Source: Roseivivax marinus
Lineage (GTDB): Bacteria > Pseudomonadota > Alphaproteobacteria > Rhodobacterales > Rhodobacteraceae
Length of the DNA stretch: 64,000 nucleotides
Direction of reading: 5' to 3'
Assembly: GCF_900109705.1 (NCBI RefSeq)
Contig: NZ_FOAI01000004.1
Location: 186,001 to 250,000 of the forward strand
Part shown: piece by piece, positions 46,269 to 55,547 of the stretch
Numbering within the stretch: the first letter of the stretch is position 1
Layout: the number at the start of each line of letters is the position of its first letter
Notes under the pieces: generated by a model
What the model was told of the DNA's origin: nothing
The model's database searches: none
What the model saw: the letters and a program-made list of their open reading frames with translations, nothing else
Translations under genes and position numbers: made by a program

Positions 46269-46754
46269 TCAGGTGCAGGCGGCGTAGACCGACCGCAGCG
46301 GGCCCGCGTCGGGCGCGACGATCTCGGCGCCGGTGGACAGTGCGAAGGTCACCGGTCCGCTCGGGCCGGAAACCACCTGCCGCGAATTGTCCGTCGCCGC
46401 CACCGAGCCGCGCCAGACGGTGCCGGGCCGGGCCTCTTCCTCGACTGCGACCATTTCGATGTTGGCCCGCAGGCCGCCCGCCGAGACGCCGAGCTGGGCG
46501 CCCTGTCCGGGTGCGCCCGGATCCTGCGCCACGCGCCAGACCACGGCGGGCACCCCGGTGCGCGAGGTGCCGCAGGTCGCGCTCACGACAGGGGCGCCGC
46601 CGGCCGGGCCGAACGCGGCCGAGACCGGGTCGCTGCCCGATTGCCACGCGAACCCGGCGGTGGGGGACGCCGGCATGGGCGCCTCCGGTGCTGCGCCGGG
46701 CATGTCGCAGGCGGCAAGCGCCGGGAGGAGGGCTAGGGCCGCGAGACGTTTCAT
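46269..46754 (-). CDS. Hypothetical lipoprotein
   Basis: 161 aa beginning MKRLAALALLPALAACDMPG, a good signal sequence with lipobox LAAC (cysteine 16). The mature part is Gly/Ala/Pro-rich with two cysteines (TCGTS and the C-terminal ACT) that could form a disulfide. No domain recognised. It has an AAGGAACTCC site upstream and is divergent from trpA. Confidence 0.72.
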   Translation of the reverse strand: MKRLAALALLPALAACDMPGAAPEAPMPASPTAGFAWQSGSDPVSAAFGPAGGAPVVSATCGTSRTGVPAVVWRVAQDPGAPGQGAQLGVSAGGLRANIEMVAVEEEARPGTVWRGSVAATDNSRQVVSGPSGPVTFALSTGAEIVAPDAGPLRSVYAACT

Positions 46755-46913
46755 GTCGGAGTTCCTTTCGGTTGAACCTTTTTCCCGTCACAGGGTAATG
46801 CAGTGCCGCGCCGGCCGACAGCCCTCCGGCCGGCATTGATTTTCCCGCGTCGCTCGGGCAGGTGATCGCGACCGATACAGCCCAGACCGCCAACGCAGGC
46901 CGAGGAGACCGCC

Positions 46914-47705
46914 ATGACCCGGATCGAGACACGGTTCGACACCCTCAGGGCCGAGGGCCGCAAGGCGTTCGTCGCCTACCTCATGGCGGGTGATCCCAAC
47001 GTCGAGACCTCGCTCGAGGTGATGAAGGGCCTGCCGGGCGCGGGCGTGGACGTGATCGAGCTGGGCCTGCCGTTCACCGATCCGATGGCCGACGGCCCCA
47101 CGATCCAAGAGGCCGGGCAGCGTGCGCTTGCCGGCAAGATGACGCTCGACAAGACGCTTCAGATGGTGCGCGACTTCCGCAAGGACGACGGCGAGACGCC
47201 GATCGTCCTGATGGGGTACTACAACCCGATCTATTCGCGCGGCGTGGATACCTTCCTCCGCGAGGCGAACGACGCCGGGATCGACGGGCTCATCATCGTC
47301 GACCTGCCGCCCGAGGAGGACGACGAGCTGTGCATCCCGGCGCAGAAGGCCGGCTTGAACTTCATCCGGCTCGCCACCCCCACCACCGACGACGCGCGCC
47401 TGCCCAAGGTGCTTCAGAACACATCGGGCTTCGTCTACTACGTCTCGATCACCGGGATCACCGGCGCGGCCGCCGCGCAGGCGACCGATGTCGGCCCCGA
47501 GGTCTCACGGATCAAGGCGCAGACCGACCTGCCGGTGATCGTGGGCTTCGGCATCCGCTCGCCCGAGACCGCGCGCGAGATCGCGGCCACGGCCGACGGG
47601 TGCGTGGTAGGCTCTGCCATCGTCGCCGAGATGGCCTCCGGCAAGCGCACCGAGGATGTGCTGGCCTTCGTCCGGTCGCTGGCCGACGGTGCGCATTCGG
47701 CCTGA
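46914..47705 (+). CDS. trpA: Tryptophan synthase alpha subunit
   Basis: Cleaves indole-3-glycerol phosphate to indole, which is channelled to TrpB. It is a 263-aa TIM barrel. Catalytic E49 ([11 protein letters not shown]) and D60 ([10 protein letters not shown]) sit at the same residue numbers as in Salmonella TrpA. Phosphate-binding VGFGIRSPE and GSAIV are present. It stands alone, with its partner trpB 8.6 kb upstream. I see no trp attenuator in the 159-bp leader. Confidence 0.97.
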   Translation: MTRIETRFDTLRAEGRKAFVAYLMAGDPNVETSLEVMKGLPGAGVDVIELGLPFTDPMADGPTIQEAGQRALAGKMTLDKTLQMVRDFRKDDGETPIVLMGYYNPIYSRGVDTFLREANDAGIDGLIIVDLPPEEDDELCIPAQKAGLNFIRLATPTTDDARLPKVLQNTSGFVYYVSITGITGAAAAQATDVGPEVSRIKAQTDLPVIVGFGIRSPETAREIAATADGCVVGSAIVAEMASGKRTEDVLAFVRSLADGAHSA

Positions 47706-47888
47706 CTCGGCGCCGCGGCGGTTGCGCCCGGCGCGGGGGCGCCCTACCTGCCCCTGCCGATACGGCCCCCGGAAGACACCCTGACTCGGAGACCGTGACC
47801 CGCACGGCGGGCATGTTATGTAGGACCCCGACGCCGGGGCGGGGGACACGCCCCCGGTCCGGCCCGGGAGACGGAAAGGAGCGCCCCG

Positions 47889-48983
47889 ATGCAGACGCCC
47901 TATTACCTGGTCGACAAGGCCCGCCTGCTGCCCAATCTCGAAAAGATCGCGCACCTGCGCGAGACGTCCGGCGCGAAGGCGCTGCTGGCGCTCAAGTGCT
48001 TTGCCACCTGGGGTGTGTTCGACCTGATGCGCGAGTACATGGACGGCACCACGTCCTCCTCGCTCTACGAGGTCAAACTCGGTGCCGAGGAGTTCGGCGG
48101 CGAGACCCACGCCTACTCCGTCGCGTGGGCAGACCACGAGATCGACGAGGTGGTGCGGGTCTCGGACAAGGTGATCTTCAACACCGCCGCGCAGCTCCGC
48201 CGGTTTGAGAGCCAGAGCGCCGGGCTCACCCGCGGGCTGCGGGTCAATCCGGGGGTCTCGACCTCGGACTTCGACCTGGCCGATCCCGCGCGCCCGTTCT
48301 CGCGGCTGGGCGAGCATGCTCCGGAGGATATCGAGCCGGTGGCCGACATGATCTCGGGCTTCATGTTCCACAACAACTGCGAAAACGGCGATTTCGAGCG
48401 GTTCGACGCCATGCTGGGCCATATCGAGGACCGTTTCGGTGCGCTCATTCGGCGCATGGACTGGATCAGCCTTGGGGGCGGCATCCACTTCACCGGCGAG
48501 GGTTACCCGCTCGATCGTCTGGCCGAGCGGCTCAAGCGGTTCGGTGGCGAGAACGAGGTGCAGGTCTATCTCGAGCCGGGCGAGGCGGCGATCACCAACT
48601 CGACCACGCTCGAGGTCACGGTGCTGGACACGCTGCACAACGGCAAGAACCTCGCCATCGTGGACAGTTCGGTCGAGGCGCACATGCTCGATCTGCTGAT
48701 CTACCGCGAGAGCGCCAAGATGCATCCCGATGCCGGCCCCGAGGAGTGGATGATCTGCGGGAAGTCCTGCCTCGCCGGCGACATCTTCGGCGAGTTCCGC
48801 TTCCCCGGCCCGATCTCGGCGGGCGACCGGCTGTCGATCCAGGACGCCGCCGGTTACACGATGGTCAAGAAGAACTGGTTCAACGGCGTCAAGATGCCGG
48901 CCATCGCCATCCGCGAGACCGACGGGACCGAACGGCTCGTGCGCGATTTCGGCTACGACGACTTCAAGGCGGCGCTGGGCTGA
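47889..48983 (+). CDS. nspC: Carboxynorspermidine/carboxyspermidine decarboxylase
   Basis: PLP enzyme of the alanine-racemase/ODC fold, 364 aa. It decarboxylates carboxyspermidine or carboxynorspermidine to the triamine. PLP lysine is K36 (ALLALKCFATWGVFDLM). Other conserved parts are FMFHNNCENGDFERFD, SLGGGIHF and the C-terminal CGKSCLAGDIFGEF. It is the second enzyme of the route whose first enzyme is encoded 43 bp downstream, so the two form an operon. The exact product (spermidine or norspermidine) depends on the diamine available. Confidence 0.93.
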   Translation: MQTPYYLVDKARLLPNLEKIAHLRETSGAKALLALKCFATWGVFDLMREYMDGTTSSSLYEVKLGAEEFGGETHAYSVAWADHEIDEVVRVSDKVIFNTAAQLRRFESQSAGLTRGLRVNPGVSTSDFDLADPARPFSRLGEHAPEDIEPVADMISGFMFHNNCENGDFERFDAMLGHIEDRFGALIRRMDWISLGGGIHFTGEGYPLDRLAERLKRFGGENEVQVYLEPGEAAITNSTTLEVTVLDTLHNGKNLAIVDSSVEAHMLDLLIYRESAKMHPDAGPEEWMICGKSCLAGDIFGEFRFPGPISAGDRLSIQDAAGYTMVKKNWFNGVKMPAIAIRETDGTERLVRDFGYDDFKAALG

Positions 48984-49026
48984 GCGCCGCGAAACCCACC
49001 CTGGCAACCAAGGGGGTCTCCTACCC

Positions 49027-50265
49027 ATGAAAAAGAACGTCCTCATCGTCGGCGCCGGCGGCGTCGCCCAGGTCGTGGCGCACAAGTGCGCCCAGAACAA
49101 CGACATCCTCGGCGATCTGCACATCGCGAGCCGTACCAAATCGAAGTGCGACGTCATCGTGGACGGCGTGCGCGAGAAGGGCGCGATGAAGGTCGAGGGC
49201 ACGTTCGAGACCCACGCGCTCGACGCGACGAAATCGGCGGACGTGGCGGACCTGATCCGGAAGACGGGCGCCGAGATCGTCATCAACGTGGGCACCGCCT
49301 TCGTGAACATGCACGTGCTCGACGGCTGCATCGAGACCGGCGCCGCCTACATCGACACCGCGATCCACGAAGAACCCGACAAGATTTGCGAGACCCCGCC
49401 GTGGTACGCCAATTACGAGTGGAAGAAGCGTGACGCCTGTGCCGAAAAGGGTGTGACGGCGATCCTGGGCGCGGGCTTCGATCCGGGCGTGGTGAACGCC
49501 TACGCGCGCTTCGCCATCGACGAGTTCATGGACGAGGTCAAATCCATCGACATCGTCGACATCAACGCCGGCTCGCACGGGCGCTACTTCGCGACCAATT
49601 TCGACCCCGAGATCAACTTCCGCGAGTTCACTGGCGTCGTCTACTACTGGGAAGACGGCCAGTGGAAGGAGAAGTCGATGTTCGAGACGGGTCACGAATG
49701 GGACCTGCCCGTTGTCGGCAAGCAGATGGCCTACATGTCCGGCCACGACGAGATCCACAGCCTCGCGACCAACTATCCGCAGGCCGACGTGCGCTTCTGG
49801 ATGGGTTTCGGCGAGCGGTACATCACGGTCTTCACCGTGCTGAAGAACCTGGGCCTGCTGTCCGAGCAGCCGGTGACCACTGCGGAGGGGCAGGAGGTCG
49901 TGCCGCTCAAGGTCGTGAAGGCGTGCCTGCCCGACCCCAAGAGCCTCGCGCCCGACTACACCGGCAAGACCTGCATCGGCGATCTGGTGAAGGGCACCAA
50001 GGGCGGCGAAGAGGTCGAGGTCTTCGTCTACAACGTGGCCGACCACAAGGAGGCCTACACCGAGGTGGGCAGCCAGGGCATCTCCTACACAGCCGGTGTG
50101 CCGCCGGTCGCCGCCGCGATACTGATCGCGCAAGGCGACTGGGACGCGAAGACCATGAAGAACGTCGAAGAGATGGACCCCAAGCCGTTCTTCGAAGTGC
50201 TCGACCGGATCGGCCTGCCCACGCGGGTCCGCATCGGCGACGAGGACCGCGCCTGGAACGCATGA
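49027..50265 (+). CDS. Carboxynorspermidine synthase (saccharopine-dehydrogenase-like)
   Basis: 412-aa NADPH-dependent enzyme that condenses a diamine with aspartate semialdehyde. The N-terminal Rossmann fold is VLIVGAGGVAQVVAHKC. The family segments AEIVINVGTAFVNMHVLDGC, GAAYIDTAIHE and TAILGAGFDPGVVNAYARFA are present. The C-terminal dimerisation part includes SQGISYTAGVPPVAAAIL. Pairing with nspC makes this call rather than lysine-related saccharopine dehydrogenase. The operon ends in a strong terminator. Confidence 0.92.
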   Translation: MKKNVLIVGAGGVAQVVAHKCAQNNDILGDLHIASRTKSKCDVIVDGVREKGAMKVEGTFETHALDATKSADVADLIRKTGAEIVINVGTAFVNMHVLDGCIETGAAYIDTAIHEEPDKICETPPWYANYEWKKRDACAEKGVTAILGAGFDPGVVNAYARFAIDEFMDEVKSIDIVDINAGSHGRYFATNFDPEINFREFTGVVYYWEDGQWKEKSMFETGHEWDLPVVGKQMAYMSGHDEIHSLATNYPQADVRFWMGFGERYITVFTVLKNLGLLSEQPVTTAEGQEVVPLKVVKACLPDPKSLAPDYTGKTCIGDLVKGTKGGEEVEVFVYNVADHKEAYTEVGSQGISYTAGVPPVAAAILIAQGDWDAKTMKNVEEMDPKPFFEVLDRIGLPTRVRIGDEDRAWNA

Positions 50266-50567
50266 CCGGCTGACACATCATGCGGACCCTATCGGGACGC
50301 TTTTCGACGGCGGCGGGGATATTCCCCGTCGCCGTTTGCATTTGATGTGGGGGCGGGGTTGCCGGCTGGCCGGCTCGGTGTCTCTTCGCGCGGCGTGGAC
50401 CGGCGATCTTCGAAGCCGGGGACCGCTGCACGCTGCGCGAAGCCGTGCAGCACGGGATGTAAGCGCCGTGTCCGGCGAAAGTCCCCCGCCTGCGCTGGTC
50501 CCTCGCCGGTTGGTAACGGGCGGTACCGGCCCTAGGTCACAGGTGAACTGACACAAAGGTGATCCGC
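50266..50567. other. Spacer between the polyamine operon and ndh
   Basis: About 300 bp. It contains the terminator at 50307-50338. The rest is GC-rich, with no gene I can support. An AAAGG ribosome-binding site for ndh is at its right end (50555-50559). Confidence 0.4.
50307..50338 (+). terminator. Rho-independent terminator of the nspC operon
   Basis: ACGGCGGCGGGGA (50307-50319), loop TAT, TTCCCCGTCGCCGT (from 50322): about 13 paired bases with one G-T pair, followed by TTTG. It lies about 40 bp after the stop codon. Confidence 0.88.
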
Positions 50568-51872
50568 ATGGCCGAGCGCAAGCGCATCGTGGTGGTCGGG
50601 GGCGGCGCCGCGGGGATCGGGCTTTGCCGCAGCCTCGCGCGGCGGTTCCGAGATACCCACGACGTCACTCTCATAGACCGCAACCGCACCCACGTCTGGA
50701 AGCCGCTTCTCCACGAGGTGGCCGCAGGGGTGCTGGACCCCAACCTCGAAGAGGTCGGCTACGGCGGTCACGCGGCGCGGTGGGGCTATCGCTTCTTCCG
50801 CGGCGCGTTGGAGAAGATCGACCGCGAGCGTCAGGTGGTCACGACGTCTCCGCTTCTGGACGAGGACGGCGACGTGCTGCTCGACCGCCACGAGATCGCC
50901 TACGACTGGTTGATCCTTGCCTTCGGCGGAGTGTCCAACGACTTCGGCATCCCGGGCGTGCGCGACCACGCGCTGTTCCTCGAGGATCGCGGGCAGGCTG
51001 ACCGCTTCCGTCAGAAGCTGCTGAACGCCTGCCTGCGCGCCAATGCACGCCGCGCCGAGGGCGAGGATGCGACCGTGCCCATCGTCATCGTCGGTGGCGG
51101 CGCCACCGGCGTCGAGCTGTCGGCCGAGCTGGTCCACGCCGCGCGCGTGCTCAATTCCTATGGGCTGGAGAGCTTTCCGTCCGACGCCATGCGGATCACG
51201 CTGCTGGAGGCTGGGCCGCGCCTGCTTCCCGCGCTGGGCGAGGACGTGGTCGCCAAGGTCGAGGATGAGCTGACCAGCATCGGCGTTGACGTCCGGACAG
51301 GCGCGAAAGTGACCGAGGTCCGCGCCGACGCGGTGTCGGTCGAGGGCATGGAAGACCTGCCGGCCACACTGGTTCTGTGGGCCACGGGCATTCGCGGCGA
51401 CCCGGCAGTCGCGGACATGAGCGATCTGGAGTTGTCCAAGGCCGACCGGATCCTCGTGAACCCCGACCTGCGCACCGTGACCGACGACCATATCCTCGCG
51501 ATCGGAGATTGCGCCCATTGCGAGCCTCCCGGGCAGGACGGACCTATCCCGCCACGGGCGCAGGCGGCGCACCAGATGGCGGACCACGCGGTCGAGGTCA
51601 TCGCGGCGCTGGAGGCCGGGCGCACGCCCGAGCCGTTCACGTATCGCGACCACGGGGCGCTGGTCTCGCTCAGCCGATTCGCCACCGTGGGCAGCCTGAT
51701 GGGCAACCTCGCCGGGGGGCGCGTCGCGATCGAGGGGCGGCTGGCGCGTGCGGCCTACCTGTCGCTCTACCGGCTGCACATCATCTCGATGCACGGCTGG
51801 CTGCGCGGGCTGGCGCGCCTCGCGGCCAAGCCGCTGGGGCGGGCGGTGCGTCCGCAAATCAAGCTCCACTGA
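50568..51872 (+). CDS. ndh: Type II NADH dehydrogenase (FAD-dependent)
   Basis: 434-aa single-subunit, non-proton-pumping NADH:quinone oxidoreductase at the inner face of the membrane. FAD loop VVVGGGAAGIGLCRSLA lies near the N-terminus, NAD(P) loop VIVGGGATGVELSAEL near 170, and the FAD-binding ILAIGDCAHC late. The C-terminal part is amphipathic and basic (LHIISMHGWLRGLARLAAKP), suited to membrane binding. The ATG at 50568 has AAAGG eight bases upstream. A GTG at 50559 would overlap that site. It gives an NADH outlet besides complex I, which is not in the window. Confidence 0.92.
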   Translation: MAERKRIVVVGGGAAGIGLCRSLARRFRDTHDVTLIDRNRTHVWKPLLHEVAAGVLDPNLEEVGYGGHAARWGYRFFRGALEKIDRERQVVTTSPLLDEDGDVLLDRHEIAYDWLILAFGGVSNDFGIPGVRDHALFLEDRGQADRFRQKLLNACLRANARRAEGEDATVPIVIVGGGATGVELSAELVHAARVLNSYGLESFPSDAMRITLLEAGPRLLPALGEDVVAKVEDELTSIGVDVRTGAKVTEVRADAVSVEGMEDLPATLVLWATGIRGDPAVADMSDLELSKADRILVNPDLRTVTDDHILAIGDCAHCEPPGQDGPIPPRAQAAHQMADHAVEVIAALEAGRTPEPFTYRDHGALVSLSRFATVGSLMGNLAGGRVAIEGRLARAAYLSLYRLHIISMHGWLRGLARLAAKPLGRAVRPQIKLH

Positions 51873-52195
51873 GCGAAACGAGACGACGAACAAAAGCGCC
51901 ACTTGGGCGCGGGACACCGGGCTGCGCGTCGCGCGCCGCACCTGCCATCGTGGGTGTCGCCCGAAACAGGCCGAACCGTCGTCGAGCGCGGTCTTCGCTG
52001 CTCGTGTCGGCAGGGCCGCGCAGTCCAAATGCCGCGAGCGAAGGCGGGCTGCTCGAAAGAGAGGTGTCGCCGGTCTTCGGGAGCCCGGCTGGAAACGCAC
52101 CTCGCGGCAGTCGCCGTTCACATATGGGCGAAGCGCCGCGCGATGGGGCGATGCAGGATTGCCGTGACAGCGCTTGCGCCGTATCCCTGCCATCC
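51873..52195. other. Spacer between ndh and the DUF1007 gene
   Basis: 323 bp, GC-rich, with scattered short inverted repeats but no T-tract terminator, recognisable operator or coding frame that I can support. The last 15 bp (CTGCCATCC before the ATG) lack a clear ribosome-binding site. Confidence 0.4.
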
Positions 52196-52828
52196 ATGAT
52201 ACGCACCGTCGCCACTGCCGCCCTGATCCTCGTGCCCGCGAGCCTGACCGCGCATCCGCACGTCTTCGTCGACAGCGAGCTGACCGTCGAAGTTGACGAC
52301 GCAGGCCGCATCACCGGCACCCGGATGACGTGGACCTACGACGAGTTCTTCACTCTTCTGATCCTAGAGGACATGGGGCTCGATGCCGACGCGGACGGGC
52401 AGTTGACCGAGGACGAGCGCGCGGCTCTGCTCAACTTCGACTTCGAGACCTGGCCCGAGGGCTTCGAGGGCGATCTCTACCTTTATGCAGCGGACGGCAC
52501 CCAGGTGCCGCTGGGCCATCCCGACTCGATTTCGGCGGACGTGGTCGACGGCAAGATCGTCTCGACGCACACCCGCACGGTCGATGCCGCCCCGGCCGAA
52601 GGCGCCACGCTCCGGCAATACGATCCGACCTACTACGTCGCCTACACGCTGCAGACCGTAGCCGTCGACGGGCCCTGCACGGCCTCGGTGGACGCGCCCG
52701 ATCCCGATGCCGGCGAAGAGGCTCTGGCGCAGGCGCTCGAAGAGGCAAGCGAGGACCAGTTCGAGGTGCTCGAGCTTGGCATCCATTACGCGGACGAGAT
52801 CAGGCTGTCATGCGGCTCCTCCTCCTAG
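52196..52828 (+). CDS. DUF1007-family periplasmic protein
   Basis: 210 aa with a signal peptide (1-19, ending LTAHPHVF). DUF1007 proteins begin their mature part with HPH, as here, which could bind metal. A calcium-type loop [12 protein letters not shown] (about 63-74) is also visible. Its 3' end overlaps the NicO-family exporter gene by 19 bp, a pairing seen in many proteobacteria. The likely role is handling nickel or cobalt in the periplasm. The evidence for that is context. Confidence 0.88.
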   Translation: MIRTVATAALILVPASLTAHPHVFVDSELTVEVDDAGRITGTRMTWTYDEFFTLLILEDMGLDADADGQLTEDERAALLNFDFETWPEGFEGDLYLYAADGTQVPLGHPDSISADVVDGKIVSTHTRTVDAAPAEGATLRQYDPTYYVAYTLQTVAVDGPCTASVDAPDPDAGEEALAQALEEASEDQFEVLELGIHYADEIRLSCGSSS

Positions 52829-53727
52829 GCGCGGCGCTCGGGCTCTGCGCGGCGGCCGCTTGGCTCTGGGCCTTCGGTGGCGCCGACGTGGTGGCCGCAT
52901 GGGCCGCTGCCGGGCAGTCGCAGGCCCAGCGGGCGATGGCCGGTGCGCTGCGGTCGCTTCGGGCGGGAGACCCGGGTGCGCTTGCGACCCTCTGCGGGCT
53001 GGCCTTCAGCTACGGTGTGTTCCACGCGGCTGGTCCGGGCCACGGCAAGGTCCTGATCGGGGGCTACGGCGTTGCCCGCAGGGTGGCCCTGGCCAAGCTC
53101 TCGGGCATCGCGATCCTGTCGAGCCTCGCGCAGGCGGCAGGCGCGGTGCTGCTGGTCTACGGCGCGCTCTGGCTGCTGGGCTGGGGCCGGACGGAGATGA
53201 CCGCCGCCGCCGAGAGCTGGTTCGCCCCCGCGAGCTATGCCGCCATCGCGGCGGTGGGCGCCTATCTCGTGCTGCGCGGGGCGGGCAAGCTCTGGCGCGC
53301 GCGACGGCGCGGTGGCGGACATGGCGGGGATCATGCGGTCCACGATCACTCCGGCGGCGTCTGCTCGAGCTGCGGACACGTGCATGGCCCCGACCCGGCG
53401 GCCGCTGCACGCGTGAGCTCCCTGCGGGAAGCCGCGGCACTGGTCGGCGCGGTGGCGATCCGGCCCTGCACCGGCGCGCTGTTCCTGCTGATCCTCACCG
53501 CACAGATGGGCATCGCAGCGGCGGGCATCCTCGCGACCTTCGCCATGGGCCTCGGCACGGCCGTCGTTACGGTCGGGGCAGCCGTCGCCGCCGTCACCGT
53601 CCGCGAAGGCATGGTCGCGCGGCTGGCGCAGGGCGGCTCTGCCGCGCGCCTTCTGGCCGGGATCGAGATGCTTGCGGGCGGGGTCGTCGCGGCGCTGGCG
53701 CTGCAGTTGATGCTGCGCGCGCTCTAG
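52810..53727 (+). CDS. NicO/RcnA-type nickel-cobalt transporter
   Basis: 305-aa inner-membrane protein with six or so segments. The family motif [20 protein letters not shown] is at 71-90, and [11 protein letters not shown] and [11 protein letters not shown] are in later segments. The cytosolic or periplasmic loop 171-192 is packed with likely metal ligands (H171, H175, H178, H180, C185, C188, H190, H192). It overlaps the DUF1007 gene and is translationally coupled to it. Direction of transport (efflux is usual for RcnA) is not shown by sequence. Confidence 0.9.
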   Translation: MRLLLLGAALGLCAAAAWLWAFGGADVVAAWAAAGQSQAQRAMAGALRSLRAGDPGALATLCGLAFSYGVFHAAGPGHGKVLIGGYGVARRVALAKLSGIAILSSLAQAAGAVLLVYGALWLLGWGRTEMTAAAESWFAPASYAAIAAVGAYLVLRGAGKLWRARRRGGGHGGDHAVHDHSGGVCSSCGHVHGPDPAAAARVSSLREAAALVGAVAIRPCTGALFLLILTAQMGIAAAGILATFAMGLGTAVVTVGAAVAAVTVREGMVARLAQGGSAARLLAGIEMLAGGVVAALALQLMLRAL

Positions 53728-54074
53728 GTCCGCGCAACCCGTTGGGTGGTGCTGTCGGGGGCCTGCGGCTGGGATATTTTACCAAGAAGAAGCGGATCGC
53801 TCGCGGTCGCATGAAGGTCTCCTTACGGGGCGAGCGCGGGTGCCTGCGGCAGGGGTAATCTGGCCGAGAAGACGCGGGCGCGCGGAGGTAAAGGCCGGCC
53901 GGGCGGAAAGCGTCGCAGGCCGCTTGAGCCGCGGAAAACTGGCGCGTCGTCGTCTCGGGCTCATGCCGGCTCGGCGCGCTGTGTGCGCGGGCGGGGAGGT
54001 GGGCCGATCCTCGGTGCGGCGGCGCACGGCGGGCGCGCTTGCCGGGCAGGAGCGCCGCGCGTAAGGCCTCGGCC
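53728..54074. other. Spacer between the NicO gene and the MATE gene
   Basis: About 350 bp. It holds a copy of the dispersed motif (53761-53795). The remainder is GC-rich, with no gene I can support on either strand. Confidence 0.4.
53761..53795 (+). repeat. Dispersed intergenic motif, copy 3
   Basis: Reads GCCTGCGGCTGGGATATTTT then ACCAAGAAGAAGCGG, 34 bp after the NicO gene. It shares GGGATATTTnnACCAnGAAGAAG with copy 2 (21545-21581) and less closely with copy 1 (6203-6235). Confidence 0.55.
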
Positions 54075-55448
54075 ATGAGCCCCCGGTCCATGACATATCC
54101 CGCGCATGTCCGCGCCGTCCTGACGCTCGGCCTGCCGCTGATCGGCGGGCATCTCGCGCAGTTCCTGATCGGGCTGACCGACACCATGATGCTGGGCTGG
54201 TACGGCGCCGAGGCGCTGGCGGCGCTGACGCTGGCGCACACGGCCTTCTTCACGCTGTTCCTCCTCGGCACCGGGATCGCGTGGGCGGTGATGCCCATGG
54301 TCGCGAGCTACGCCGCGCAGGGCGACCAGGTCAGCATCCGGCGCGCCACGCGCATGGGACTGTGGCTGTCGCTCCTGTTCTTCGCGCTGACGGTGCCGCC
54401 CCTGTGGCTGTCCGAGCCGATCCTGCTGGCGCTGGGGCAGGAGGCGCGGGTGTCGGCGAACGCCCAGACCTACCTGCGGGTGGCGCTTTGGGGCATGGCG
54501 CCGGCGCTTGGGGTGATGGTGCTCAAGAGCTATCTCGCCGGGCTCGAGCACACCCGCATCGTGTTCTGGATCACCGGCCTCGCCGCGGTGCTGAACGCCG
54601 GGTTCAACTGGGTGCTGATCTTCGGCCACCTCGGCGCGCCGGAACTGGGCATCCGAGGGGCGGCGATCGCGTCGGTGCTGACGCACGCCGTGTCGCTGGC
54701 CGGTGTCGTGCTGTATGCCCGTGCGAAGCTGCCCGAACACGACCTTTTCGCCCGCTTCTGGAAGCCCGACTGGGAGATGTTCGGGCAGGTCTTCCGCCTC
54801 GGTTGGCCGATCGGGCTGACCAACCTCTCGGAGGTCGGGCTGTTCGCGGCCTCGGCCTTCATGATGGGCGCGATCGGGACCGTGGCGCTGGCGGCCCACG
54901 GGATCGCGGTGCAGCTCGCCACGGCGGCGTTCATGATCCACATGGGGCTGTCGAACGCCGCGACGGTGCGTGCGGGCAATGCCTTCGGACGCAACGATGC
55001 GGGCCACCTGGTGCGCGGCGCCTGGGCGGTGATCGCGATTTCGGTGGCGGTGGCCTGCGTCACGGTGGCTGTCTTCGTTCTGATGCCCGAGCCGCTGGTG
55101 GGCGCCTTCCTCGACCCCGCCGACCCCGACCGTGCGGCGATCGTCGAGGCGGGGGTGAGCCTTCTGATCGTTGCGGCGCTGTTCCAGCTGGTGGACGGCG
55201 CGCAGGTGATCGCGCTCGGGCTGTTGCGCGGGGTGCAGGACACGCGCGTGCCGATGGTCATGGCGGCGGTCGCCTACTGGGGCCTCGGACTGCCGGCGGC
55301 GTGGGCGTTCGGCTTCGGCCTTGGCTGGGGCGGGCCGGGGATCTGGCTCGGCCTCGTCATCGGGCTGGGCGCGGCGGGCGTGTTCCTCATGTGGCGCTTC
55401 TGGTCGCGCGCGGTGCCTCAGGCCGAGGCGCGACCGACGCTGGCCTGA
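54075..55448 (+). CDS. MATE-family efflux transporter
   Basis: 457-aa, twelve-segment antiporter that exports drugs or other organic cations with sodium or proton exchange. NorM-like pattern: LGLPLIGGHLAQFLIGLTDT early, then an internal repeat with RLGWPIGLTNLSEVGLFAAS in the second half. The ATG at 54075 (MSPRSMTYPAHVRAVLTLG) is preferred over a start 12 codons upstream. Single gene. The substrate is unknown. Confidence 0.93.
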   Translation: MSPRSMTYPAHVRAVLTLGLPLIGGHLAQFLIGLTDTMMLGWYGAEALAALTLAHTAFFTLFLLGTGIAWAVMPMVASYAAQGDQVSIRRATRMGLWLSLLFFALTVPPLWLSEPILLALGQEARVSANAQTYLRVALWGMAPALGVMVLKSYLAGLEHTRIVFWITGLAAVLNAGFNWVLIFGHLGAPELGIRGAAIASVLTHAVSLAGVVLYARAKLPEHDLFARFWKPDWEMFGQVFRLGWPIGLTNLSEVGLFAASAFMMGAIGTVALAAHGIAVQLATAAFMIHMGLSNAATVRAGNAFGRNDAGHLVRGAWAVIAISVAVACVTVAVFVLMPEPLVGAFLDPADPDRAAIVEAGVSLLIVAALFQLVDGAQVIALGLLRGVQDTRVPMVMAAVAYWGLGLPAAWAFGFGLGWGGPGIWLGLVIGLGAAGVFLMWRFWSRAVPQAEARPTLA

Positions 55449-55547
55449 GCGCGCGCGCCCGCGCCCGCGGGGTCGGGCATTCCGGACTGCACCCGCTGGC
55501 GGAGCGTGCTAGACCCTTTCGCGACAGACGACGCAGCGGGGATCGGC

